DNA of 64,000 bases, from positions 170,114 to 234,113 of the forward strand of contig NZ_JANZLA010000007.1 of the NCBI RefSeq assembly GCF_025770785.1, read 5' to 3'. The notes below the pieces were generated by a model. It saw only the letters and a list, made by a program, of their open reading frames with translations, had not been told where the DNA came from and ran no database searches. The translations under genes were made by a program, and so were the position numbers. Shown in pieces: positions 1-7,219 of this stretch. Within the stretch, counting starts at the first letter, position 1. Each line of letters starts with the position of its first letter. The DNA comes from Cellulomonas sp. SG140 (GTDB lineage Bacteria > Actinomycetota > Actinomycetes > Actinomycetales > Cellulomonadaceae).

Positions 1-31
1 GTGCGTCGTCGTCGAAGTGGCCGTAGCGCAT
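1..31 (-). CDS. GH94 cellobiose phosphorylase, N-terminal start only (partial)
   Basis: Reading leftward from an ATG at 31-29, ten codons are visible and translate as [10 protein letters not shown] before the window ends. From memory, cellobiose phosphorylases of Cellulomonas (glycoside hydrolase family 94) begin [10 protein letters not shown], so nine of ten residues agree. The enzyme splits cellobiose with phosphate into glucose 1-phosphate and glucose in the cytoplasm. The purine-rich stretch GAGAGG lies just upstream of the ATG. A CelR-like operator lies about 110 bases upstream, which fits a cellobiose-use gene. The call rests on a very short peptide plus context; another GH94 phosphorylase is possible. 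Confidence 0.55.
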   Translation of the reverse strand, partial: MRYGHFDDDA

Positions 32-359
32 GCCGGTGCCTCTCGTGGTGCCGGCGCGTGCGCCGCGGGTCCGCTGCTGTGCGGTCGCCGCGGCCGCCTG
101 GAGCCGGGGAACGTGGTCGCAAGTGTGGGCTGAGTGCGTGCGAGAGCGCTCCCACGCCCTCGCGGCAGACGATAGTGCCTCCGGTGCCGGGGTGGCGAAC
201 CCCCTGGCGGGGCGCCCACACGGTGCCGAGCCGGGCACCTCCGGGCGAGCCGGGTACCTCCATGTGCCCAGCTCGCGTCGATGTGCCCCACTCGTCGCGC
301 GACCGCCGGTGTCCGGAAGGCTCAGGAGCCGCCGGGGTCCGACGACTACCGTGTCCTGC
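32..359. other. Intergenic region between phosphorylase start and dcd
   Basis: This 328-base stretch separates the leftward phosphorylase start from dcd. I see no gene or tRNA in it. Its one recognisable element is the CelR-like site at 141-154. Open frames across it run straight into dcd without a family match, so I read them as upstream extensions. Confidence 0.6.
141..154. promoter_or_regulatory. CelR/CebR-like LacI-family operator
   Basis: The 14 bases CGAGAGCGCTCCCA match the published actinobacterial CelR operator TGGGAGCGCTCCCA at 12 of 14 positions, keeping the central GAGCGCTC core. CelR-type repressors of Thermobifida and Streptomyces (CebR) respond to cellobiose. The site sits upstream of the leftward phosphorylase start, where such control is expected. 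No LacI-family gene is visible in the window. Confidence 0.6.
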
Positions 360-935
360 GTGCTGCTCTCCGACCGTGACATCCGGACCGAGCTCGCCTC
401 CGGCCGCGTGGTGCTCGACCCGTTCGACCCTGCGATGGTGCAGCCGTCGAGCGTGGACGTGCGGCTCGACAAGTGGTTCCGGCTGTTCGACAACCACAAG
501 TACGCGGTGATCGACCCTGCCGAGGAGCAGCCGGAGCTGACGCGGCTGGTCGAGGTGGCGGCGGGCGAGCCCTTCGTGCTGCACCCCGGCGAGTTCGTGC
601 TCGGCTCCACGTTCGAGCAGGTCAGCCTGCCCGACGACGTGGCGGCACGGCTCGAGGGCAAGTCGTCGCTGGGCCGGCTCGGGCTGCTGACGCACTCCAC
701 CGCCGGGTTCGTCGACCCCGGGTTCAGCGGTCACGTCACCCTCGAGCTGTCCAACGTGGCGACGCTGCCGATCAAGCTGTGGCCCGGCATGAAGGTGGGC
801 CAGCTGTGCTTCTTCCGGCTGTCCTCCGCGGCGGAGCGTCCGTACGGCTCGACGGCGGCCGGCTCCCGCTACCAGGGTCAGCGCGGGCCGACGGCCTCGC
901 GGTCGTGGCTGAACTTCCACCGCACGCCGGTGTGA
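360..935 (+). CDS. dcd: dCTP deaminase
   Basis: This 191-residue protein has the usual length for actinobacterial Dcd. It belongs to the dUTPase-like fold and deaminates dCTP to dUTP; the M. tuberculosis enzyme also hydrolyses dUTP to dUMP. Family landmarks are the N-terminal [19 protein letters not shown] near residue 30, [11 protein letters not shown] near 100 with the catalytic region, [15 protein letters not shown], and a C-terminal [14 protein letters not shown] chose the GTG at 360 because homologues begin MLLSDRDI; longer in-frame starts add sequence unlike the family. Whether it is mono- or bifunctional cannot be read from sequence alone. The next gene follows 16 bases later. Confidence 0.93.
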   Translation: MLLSDRDIRTELASGRVVLDPFDPAMVQPSSVDVRLDKWFRLFDNHKYAVIDPAEEQPELTRLVEVAAGEPFVLHPGEFVLGSTFEQVSLPDDVAARLEGKSSLGRLGLLTHSTAGFVDPGFSGHVTLELSNVATLPIKLWPGMKVGQLCFFRLSSAAERPYGSTAAGSRYQGQRGPTASRSWLNFHRTPV

Positions 936-951
936 CGGAGCGGGTGACCGC

Positions 952-2061
952 ATGAGCGACGAGCAGCTGCCCCCGCTCGACACGCAGGACCCGCAGGTGC
1001 GAGCCCGCCACCTGCTCGCGCTGCCGGCCGGGGTGGGCACCGACGAGGTCGAGGTGCTGGCCCAGAGCCGGTTCACCGCAGCCCGTTGGGAGGAGCCGAC
1101 CGACACCGGCGCCGTCCGGACCGGGCTGCGACCCGCCGTCACCGCCGCGTTCGGCATCCGGGCCGTGCCCGCCGGCGCCCATCCGGCCCACGCCCTCCGG
1201 CTGGGCCGCATGTCCCGGCTGGTCGGCCCGTACTCGGTCACCCCCGAGGACGCGATGGCGCTCCGGCTGCCCGCCACCACCCGCACGGTATGGGCGCTCG
1301 ACTGCCCGGCCGAGCGCGGTGAGCCGCCGTGGCCCGGTGGCGACCGCGACGGTCTGAAGCGGGCGTTCCCCAAGGGTGTGCCGGTACGGGACGAGGAGCG
1401 GGCGCTCGTCTGGCTGGTCGCCACCGCCCGGCGGCTGCAGGGCGCGGTGCGGATCGCCGACTCCGGCGTGGTGCTGACACCGGACGTCGACCAGGCGATC
1501 GACCTGACCGTGCTGACCGACCGCTGGCTCGAGCCGGACGAGGCGGTGGCGGTGGTGCGCCGGGTGCTGCCGCGTGCCCACCGGTCGGGTGAAGGGGTGC
1601 ATCAGCCCTGGTCGGGGCCGCCGCACCCGGACGACGCGGCGGTGCGCGCGGCGCTGGGGCCGTTCGGCGTGCAGGACGCCGCCGAGCGTGCGCGGCTGTC
1701 CGCAGAGGCGGACGCGTACGACCAGTGGATGATGGCGCACCCCCCGGCTGCCGAGGCGTTCGGCGTCGAGGCGGACCTCGGCGTGGACGGCATCCTGGTG
1801 GTCGAGGTCAGCGAGCGGCAGGAGGTGCCGCCGCTGCTGCGCGGCCTGCCGTGGGCGGCCAACGGCGTGGTGGCCTACCGCGTGCACTGGGAACCGGCGG
1901 ACGTCACCGAGCTCGAGGCCGAGCGGCCGTCGCTGGAGCACCGGGTCGCCCGGGGGCGGACGTCGCCCCGCATCCAGGCGATCGCCAAGGCGCTGCACGA
2001 GGCGGTGGGCGGCGAGGTGGCCGACGAGGCCGACTTCCTGGTGGACCCCGCCGACCTCTGA
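952..2061 (+). CDS. Conserved hypothetical actinobacterial protein
   Basis: This 369-residue soluble protein has strong coding bias but no motif I recognise. It is acidic, with no signal peptide or membrane segment. Short conserved-looking stretches are RLPATTRTVWALDCPAERG around residue 105, DRDGLKRAFPKGVPVRDEER around 135, and a C-terminal ARGRTSPRIQAIAKALHE. The start at 952 follows dcd by 16 bases, suggesting cotranscription. No function is assigned. Confidence 0.75.
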   Translation: MSDEQLPPLDTQDPQVRARHLLALPAGVGTDEVEVLAQSRFTAARWEEPTDTGAVRTGLRPAVTAAFGIRAVPAGAHPAHALRLGRMSRLVGPYSVTPEDAMALRLPATTRTVWALDCPAERGEPPWPGGDRDGLKRAFPKGVPVRDEERALVWLVATARRLQGAVRIADSGVVLTPDVDQAIDLTVLTDRWLEPDEAVAVVRRVLPRAHRSGEGVHQPWSGPPHPDDAAVRAALGPFGVQDAAERARLSAEADAYDQWMMAHPPAAEAFGVEADLGVDGILVVEVSERQEVPPLLRGLPWAANGVVAYRVHWEPADVTELEAERPSLEHRVARGRTSPRIQAIAKALHEAVGGEVADEADFLVDPADL

Positions 2062-2133
2062 GGGTGCGCGCGCGACGGCCGATCGGGTCGCGAGGGGATG
2101 CCAGGCGAGGCGGCAGCGACTAGACACGGGGGC

Positions 2134-2610
2134 ATGGGAACCCTGGTGAGGTCGACGGTGCTGGGTCTGGCGGTCGGGGGGAGGACCTCGACGGCGTTCG
2201 CGGTGCCGGTGATGGTGGGCACGCGCGGCCGGACCGGGCTGGGGCCCGCGCTGCTGCGGCTGCTCGCCCGGGCGGCGGTGGTCGGTGAGCTGGTGGGGGA
2301 CAAGCTGCCCAGCACGCCGTCCCGCACGGACGAACCCGTGCTGTACGGCCGCACGGCGGCCGGGGCGCTCGGTGCGCTCGCGCTGTCGGTGCTGGAGCGT
2401 CGCCGGGTCGGCTCGCACCTCGTGGCGCTGGTCGCCGGGGGTGCGGGGGCGTTCGTCGGGTCGATCGCCGGGCGGGAGTGGCGGCGGTGGGCCGACGAGG
2501 AGGGCCCCGAGGGGCTGCACCCGGACTGGAAGGCCGCCGTGATGGAGGACACGCTGGTCCTGGTCAGTGCGGCATGCCTGGTCGGCACGTCGCGCGACCC
2601 GCGGTTCTGA
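2134..2610 (+). CDS. Small membrane protein, DUF4126-like
   Basis: This 158-residue protein is hydrophobic. It carries the pattern GELVGDKLPSTPSRTDEP followed by GRTAAGALGALAL, and later GAGAFVGSIAGREWRR. A conserved GxxxDKxP near the middle and glycine-rich helices recall DUF4126 membrane proteins, whose function is unknown. I chose the ATG at 2134 (MGTLVRS) because the preceding twelve codons are unlike the rest and begin in non-coding-looking sequence. A NUDIX gene follows after 28 bases. Confidence 0.7.
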   Translation: MGTLVRSTVLGLAVGGRTSTAFAVPVMVGTRGRTGLGPALLRLLARAAVVGELVGDKLPSTPSRTDEPVLYGRTAAGALGALALSVLERRRVGSHLVALVAGGAGAFVGSIAGREWRRWADEEGPEGLHPDWKAAVMEDTLVLVSAACLVGTSRDPRF

Positions 2611-2638
2611 CGCTGCGTGTCGCGCCTAGTCTCGGCGC

Positions 2639-3202
2639 GTGACGACGACGGACGAGGGCTGGCGCACCACCGGATCGCGGGTGGTGTACGAGAACCGGTG
2701 GATCCGGGTGCGTGAGGACGCCGTGCAGCACCCGGACGGCAGGCCCGGCGTGTACGGCGTGGTCGAGGTGCGTCAGCCGGCGGTGTTCGTGGTGGCGGTG
2801 ACCGACGACGACGAGGTGGTGCTGATCACCCAGCACCGGTACACCACCGGACCCGGTTCGGTGGAGGTGCCCGCCGGCGGCTCGGACGGGCAGGAGCCGC
2901 TGGTCGCCGCGCAGCGGGAGCTGGCGGAGGAGACCGGGCTGGCGGCGTCGCGATGGACCGCGGTGGGGGACGTCGAGTCGCTGAACGGCGTGGCCGATGC
3001 GCCCGGGCACGTGTTCGTCGCCCAGGGGCTGTCGCGGCTACCGGGCTCGGCGGCGGCGCACCAGGCCGAGGAGGGGATCAGCGCCGTGCGCCTGGTGCCC
3101 TTCGGTCAGGTGCTGGCGATGGCCGCGGCGGGGGAGATCCGCGACGGGGAGTCGCTGGCGGCGCTGGCGCTCGCGGGGATCCACCTGGGGCGGTTCCGCT
3201 GA
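2639..3202 (+). CDS. NUDIX hydrolase, ADP-ribose pyrophosphatase-like
   Basis: This 187-residue protein has a complete Nudix box beginning GGSDGQEP and ending RELAEETGL around residues 80-101, with the metal-binding REL-EE core. The layout, a short N-terminal strand region, VVEVRQPAVFVVAV, the box, then a helical tail, fits the ADP-ribose pyrophosphatase branch, which cleaves ADP-ribose to AMP and ribose 5-phosphate. The substrate is inferred from overall resemblance only. The start is a GTG at 2639 (MTTTDEGW). Confidence 0.85.
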   Translation: MTTTDEGWRTTGSRVVYENRWIRVREDAVQHPDGRPGVYGVVEVRQPAVFVVAVTDDDEVVLITQHRYTTGPGSVEVPAGGSDGQEPLVAAQRELAEETGLAASRWTAVGDVESLNGVADAPGHVFVAQGLSRLPGSAAAHQAEEGISAVRLVPFGQVLAMAAAGEIRDGESLAALALAGIHLGRFR

Positions 3203-3257
3203 GGCCGGGCGCCGAGCGTCGGCCCCGCGTAGGGCGTCGGGTGACGGCCGCTCGGCG

Positions 3258-5150
3258 TCAGGCGGCAGCCGCCGGGGCGAACTGGGTGCGGTAGAGGTCG
3301 GCGTACAGGCCGCCGGCGGCGATCAGCTCGTCATGCGTGCCGGACTGCACCACGCGCCCCTCGTCGAGCACGACGATCAGGTCGGCGGCGCGGATGGTGG
3401 ACAGCCGGTGGGCGATCACCAGAGAGGTGCGCCCGACGAGCGCCGCGTCCAGCGCCGCCTGCACGGCAGCCTCCGACTCGGAGTCCAGGTGGGCGGTCGC
3501 CTCGTCGAGCACCACCACGTCGGGTGCCTTGAGCAGCAGCCGCGCGATGGCCAGCCGCTGTCGCTCGCCGCCGGACAGCCGGTAGCCGCGGTCACCGACC
3601 ACCGTGTCGATGCCCTCCGGCAGGGAGTGCACCAAGTCCCACACCTGCGCCTGGCGCAGGGCGGCCTCGATGTCGTCGTCGGACGCGTCGGGCCGGACGA
3701 ACCGCAGGTTGCCCGCGATCGTGTCGTGGAACAGGTGCGCCTCCTGGCTGACCACACCGACCGTCGCACGCAGGGACGCGGCGGTGACGTCCCGAAGGTC
3801 GAGGCCGGCGACGGAGACCGAACCCTCCGTCGGGTCGTACATGCGGGTGACCAGCTGGGAGATCGTCGTCTTGCCGGCGCCCGACGGGCCCACCAGCGCC
3901 ACCATCGACCCCGCCGGGACCGTGAACGAGACGTCGTGCAGGGTGTCGGCCACCGGGTCGTGCCGCAGCTGGGCGACCGACTCGAGCGAGGCCAGCGACA
4001 CCTCGTCGGCGGACGGGTACCGGAACCGCACGTGCTCGAGGCGGACCTCGGCGCCGCGGGCCGCGACGGCCGCCCGCAGGTCCACCGCGTCCGGCTTCTC
4101 GGCGACCGTCGGCTTCAGGTCCAGCACCTCGAGCACCCGCTCGAAGCTCACCAGGGCGGTCATCACGTCCACCTGCACGTTGGACATCGCGGTCAGCGGT
4201 CCGTACAGCCGGGTCAGGTAGGACGCGAGCGCCACCACCACGCCGACCGTCAGCTGCTGCCGCACGGCGAGCACACCGCCGTAGCCGTAGATGATCGCCA
4301 CGGCCACCGACGCCACCGTGGTGAGCCCCACCCGGAACCACGTCGCGTACAGCGCCTGCCGCACCCCGATGTCCCGCACCCGACCGGCCTGTGCCGCGTA
4401 CGCCGCGGACTCCCGGTCGGGATCGCCGAACACCTTGACCAGGTGCGCGCCGGCGACGTTGAACCGCTCGGTCATCGTCTGCGACGCCTCGGCGTTGAGC
4501 TCGTAGCTCTCGCGGGTGATCGCCGAGATCTTCCGGCCGAACCACCGGGCCGGGAACACGAACGCCGGCAGCAGCACCAGCGACAGCAGGGTCAGCTGCC
4601 ACGACATCGACAGCATCGCGCCGAGCACGAAGGCGACCGTCAGCGCGTTGGCGACGACGTTCTGGAGCGTCGAGGTGAACGCCTGCTGGGCGCCGAGCAC
4701 GTCGCCGTTGAGCCGCTGCACCAGGGCACCGGTCTTGGCGCGGGAGAAGAACGCCAGCGGCATGCGCTGCACGTGGTCGAACACCGCGGTGCGCAGGTCG
4801 AGGATCAGCCCCTCTCCGACCGTGGCGGAGAGCCAGCGCTCGGCGACGGACAGGGCGGCCGACGCGACGGCCAGCAGGGCGACGGCTGCCGCGATGCCGA
4901 TCACCACGGTGGCGCGGCCCTTGGCGATGCCGTCGTCGATCAGGTGCTTGAGCAGCAGCGGGGTGGCGGCGCCGACTCCGGCGTCGATCGCCAGGAGGAG
5001 CACGAAGAGGGTCAGCCGGGCCCGGTACGGGCGGGCGAAGCTCAGGATGCGGCGCAGGGTGCCGGGGGCGAGGTGCTGCTCGGTGACGGAGCGGTCGCGG
5101 CCGAAGGTGCGCAGCATGGGGCCGCCGTGCATGGGTGACGGGGTGGACAT
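3258..5150 (-). CDS. ABC exporter, fused membrane and ATPase subunits
   Basis: This 630-residue half-transporter of the lipid/multidrug exporter type has six membrane segments over roughly residues 35-330, then an ATPase domain. Walker A is GPSGAGKTT, the signature is LSGGERQRLAIARL, Walker B is VVVLDEAT, and the H-loop is IAHRLSTI. The ATPase has about 30 extra residues between strand RYPSADEVSL and VSFTVPAGS. It probably works as a homodimer, since no second half-transporter is adjacent. GGAGG lies about five bases before the ATG at 5150. It is divergent from a MarR-family gene at 5276, and the shared region holds palindromes, so the regulator likely controls it. Its substrate is unknown. 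Confidence 0.92.
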   Translation of the reverse strand: MSTPSPMHGGPMLRTFGRDRSVTEQHLAPGTLRRILSFARPYRARLTLFVLLLAIDAGVGAATPLLLKHLIDDGIAKGRATVVIGIAAAVALLAVASAALSVAERWLSATVGEGLILDLRTAVFDHVQRMPLAFFSRAKTGALVQRLNGDVLGAQQAFTSTLQNVVANALTVAFVLGAMLSMSWQLTLLSLVLLPAFVFPARWFGRKISAITRESYELNAEASQTMTERFNVAGAHLVKVFGDPDRESAAYAAQAGRVRDIGVRQALYATWFRVGLTTVASVAVAIIYGYGGVLAVRQQLTVGVVVALASYLTRLYGPLTAMSNVQVDVMTALVSFERVLEVLDLKPTVAEKPDAVDLRAAVAARGAEVRLEHVRFRYPSADEVSLASLESVAQLRHDPVADTLHDVSFTVPAGSMVALVGPSGAGKTTISQLVTRMYDPTEGSVSVAGLDLRDVTAASLRATVGVVSQEAHLFHDTIAGNLRFVRPDASDDDIEAALRQAQVWDLVHSLPEGIDTVVGDRGYRLSGGERQRLAIARLLLKAPDVVVLDEATAHLDSESEAAVQAALDAALVGRTSLVIAHRLSTIRAADLIVVLDEGRVVQSGTHDELIAAGGLYADLYRTQFAPAAAA

Positions 5151-5231
5151 GGGCGCCTCCGGGGTCGGACGGGTGCTGCTGCGGTCGTCGGCGGCTCGCC
5201 GTGTGTCACGGCGTCGCTCGAGAGCCGATGC

Positions 5232-5269
5232 TGAGGTTACCTCACAATGTGTGTGGTTCCGGTAGCCTC
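5232..5269. promoter_or_regulatory. Candidate MarR operator between ABC exporter and marR genes
   Basis: TGAGGTTACCTCA at 5232-5244 is a palindrome with six-base arms around one central T. Its left part also pairs with GGTAGCCTC at 5261-5269 (arms 5233-5241 and 5261-5269, eight of nine matching). It sits 31 bases before the MarR start and about 80 before the ABC start. MarR regulators typically bind such sites in divergent promoters; the assignment to this protein is inference. Confidence 0.55.
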
Positions 5270-5275
5270 CTGCTC

Positions 5276-5803
5276 ATGAGCACCGCGAACGGCCGCGACA
5301 TTCCCGCGCGGGAGAGCGCCACGGGCGCACCCGGTGCCGGGGTGTCGCACCACCACGCCGGCGAGGCCCGGGCCGACGACGCCGGCGAGGTGCTCGAGCT
5401 GGTGCACGGGCTGATGCACTCCCTGCGGCGCGAGGCGGCCGACCGCAACGGACCCGTCGGCACCATGCCCGGCCAGGTTCGGCTGCTGCGGATGCTCAAC
5501 CGGTGCGACCGGCCGCGGCGCCTCGGTGAGCTGGCCCAGGCGATGGACGTCGCCCCACGGTCGATGACCAGCAAGGTGGACCAGGCCGAGGCGGACGGGC
5601 TGGTGCGGCGCGTTCCGGACCCGGCCGACCGGCGTGCGACGCTCGTCGAGCTGACCGAGCAGGGTCGGCAGGTCCTCGCCGACGTGTGGGCGCAGCGGGA
5701 CGTGGGGATGCGTCGCCGGCTCGAGCGACTGACGGAGGCCGAGCGTGGCGAGCTCCTCGCGCTGCTGCGCCGGGTGGCGGGGTCGGACGAGCCGTCGGCC
5801 TGA
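5276..5803 (+). CDS. MarR-family transcriptional regulator
   Basis: This 175-residue protein has the MarR winged-helix fold: GQVRLLRMLNRCDRPRRLGE leads into the recognition helix region LAQAMDVAPRSMTSKVDQAE, then the wing VRRVPDPADRRATLVELTEQG, flanked by dimerisation helices. The first 45 residues are polar and poorly conserved. I chose the ATG at 5276, since upstream in-frame starts read through the divergent promoter. It faces away from the ABC exporter and likely represses it in response to a ligand, as MarR/multidrug-exporter pairs do. Confidence 0.88.
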   Translation: MSTANGRDIPARESATGAPGAGVSHHHAGEARADDAGEVLELVHGLMHSLRREAADRNGPVGTMPGQVRLLRMLNRCDRPRRLGELAQAMDVAPRSMTSKVDQAEADGLVRRVPDPADRRATLVELTEQGRQVLADVWAQRDVGMRRRLERLTEAERGELLALLRRVAGSDEPSA

Positions 5804-6235
5804 CGCGGCTCGGTGGCCTGTCCCTCGGTGGCCTGTCCACAGCTGGGCCGCAGCCCGTGGCGGCGGGTCCCGGGCGGCGCCGAGACCTCACCCGTCCCGT
5901 CTGATGAGATCTGTGAGAGGATGGCGGGCAGCAGGAGCCCTCACGGGCGCCTGTCAGCATGAGACTCCGCCAGGTGGTAGCGGAGCGAGCCACGCACATG
6001 GACGTGGCCGCAGGGGACCTGCGATGCGACCCTGGGTCCACAGCCGGAGCCACTGCAGGGTTCCGACGAAAGACGAGCCCCGGTACTCGCCCCACGGCGG
6101 GACCGGGGCTTCGTGCATCTCCGGGGCCGCGTCGAGCGTCGCCTGGTGACGGCGTGGCAGGGTGGGGCGGCTGCACGCGCGGTGTCCCGGCGCGACGGCC
6201 CACGAGCCTGCCGGAACGACCAAGGAGACGCCTCG
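5804..6235. other. Gene-free 432-base region upstream of the esterase
   Basis: No open frame here looks like a protein. A 15-base unit (CTCGGTGGCCTGTCC) is tandemly repeated at 5809-5838 just after the marR stop. From about 5940 to 6110 the sequence is dense in short inverted repeats and ends in the strong hairpin at 6076-6110. This could be a structured 5' leader of the esterase gene, or a terminator plus a separate promoter. I recognise no known riboswitch class. Confidence 0.4.
6076..6110 (+). terminator. Strong stem-loop upstream of the esterase
   Basis: AGCCCCGGT at 6076-6084 pairs perfectly with ACCGGGGCT at 6102-6110, and the enclosed CGCC/GGCG can extend the stem. A purine-rich GACGAAAGACG precedes it and TTCGTGC follows. 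It may be a terminator or part of a structured leader; there is no long U tract. Confidence 0.4.
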
Positions 6236-7000
6236 ATGGCGCGGATCACCTGCAACTTCTTCTCCACGACGCTGCGGGTCAGCACGGCGATCACCGTGCT
6301 GCTCCCCGAGCCGGCGGACGGGCAGATCGGGGTGACGGGGTCGCCGTCGGAAGCAGCGCCGCCCGTGCTCTACCTGCTCCACGGCCTCTCGGACGACGAG
6401 ACGATCTGGACGCGTCACACGTCCATCGAGCGGTACGTCTCGAAGCTGGGCCTGGCGGTGGTGATGCCGCGGGCCGGGCGCTCGTTCTACCAGGACGAGG
6501 CCTACGGCTCCGCGTACTGGAGCTTCCTGACGGAGGAGCTGCCGGAGATGGTCCAGCGCTTCTTCCGCGTCTCGGAGCGGCCGGAGGACACCTTCGTCGC
6601 CGGGCTGTCGATGGGCGGGTACGGGGCGTTCCGGTGGGCACTGACGCACCCTGGCCGGTTCGGTGCCGCCGCGTCGCTGTCCGGGGCTCTGGACGTGGCG
6701 CACCCCGACCAGGCGGCGCTGTGGGCGGGTGAGGTCCCCCAGGTGCTGGCCGGCGCGCCCGTCCCCGCAGAGGCCGACCTGATGGCGTTGCTCCGCGACG
6801 CCGACCGGGACGCGCTGCCGCCGCTGTACCTCGCGTGCGGCACGGAGGACTTCCTGTACCCGTCGAACCGGCGGTTCCTGGCGCTCGCCGAGGAGCTGGA
6901 CGTGCCGGTGCAGACGGAGCTGCGGCCGGGGACACACGAGTGGGGGTTCTGGGACGAGTCGATCCAGCGCGTGCTGGAGTGGCTGCCGCTGCAGCGGTGA
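6236..7000 (+). CDS. Putative esterase, esterase D/antigen 85 type
   Basis: This 254-residue alpha/beta hydrolase of the putative esterase family (PF00756) keeps the nucleophile elbow GLSMGGYGA near residue 125, the oxyanion-region YLLHGLSDDETIW near 45, an acid in CGTEDFLY, and the catalytic His in GTHEWGFWD near the end. It resembles tributyrin esterase/S-formylglutathione hydrolase relatives, but exact substrates are not predictable. No signal peptide is visible, so it is probably cytoplasmic. AAGGAG lies 8-9 bases before the ATG at 6236, deciding this start over a longer frame. Confidence 0.88.
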   Translation: MARITCNFFSTTLRVSTAITVLLPEPADGQIGVTGSPSEAAPPVLYLLHGLSDDETIWTRHTSIERYVSKLGLAVVMPRAGRSFYQDEAYGSAYWSFLTEELPEMVQRFFRVSERPEDTFVAGLSMGGYGAFRWALTHPGRFGAAASLSGALDVAHPDQAALWAGEVPQVLAGAPVPAEADLMALLRDADRDALPPLYLACGTEDFLYPSNRRFLALAEELDVPVQTELRPGTHEWGFWDESIQRVLEWLPLQR

Positions 7001-7182
7001 CGCCGGGGCGCCGGGCGCTCCGGTGCGGTAGTTCTCGGCTCGCGCGGGTGGTGGCGCACGGCGCGCGTCCGACTGGTCCGGCGCCGTCGAGGGACCTGCG
7101 GACCGGGTCGCCCGCACCGGTCCGGCGCTCCGGAAGCCCTGTGGATCACCGCGACGGCGTGTCGGTGGCCGTCGATAGCATA

Positions 7183-7196
7183 CGAACATGCGTTCG
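7183..7196. promoter_or_regulatory. LexA SOS box (mycobacterial type)
   Basis: CGAAC-ATGC-GTTCG matches the actinobacterial LexA consensus TCGAAC-N4-GTTCGA except for the outermost base on the left; the right flank continues with A. It lies 24 bases before the ATG of the HNH/DUF222 gene and just after a possible -10 (TAGCAT, 7176-7181). In M. tuberculosis, LexA boxes precede several genes of this same 13E12/DUF222 family, so SOS control is well supported by precedent. Confidence 0.8.
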
Positions 7197-7219
7197 AAGC
7201 GGGCCGCGGCGGTGGCGGG

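Noticed and set aside
1..935. A longer dcd protein starting near position 30
   Set aside because: The first 110 codons of that frame are Arg/Ala-rich, cover the CelR-like site, and are absent from Dcd proteins, which begin at LLSDRDI.
5940..6235. Resemblance of the esterase leader end (GACCAAGGAGACGCC before the ATG) to actinobacterial rplJ leaders
   Set aside because: Only the ribosome-binding stretch looks similar; the diagnostic L10-binding structure could not be recognised and the gene is not rplJ.
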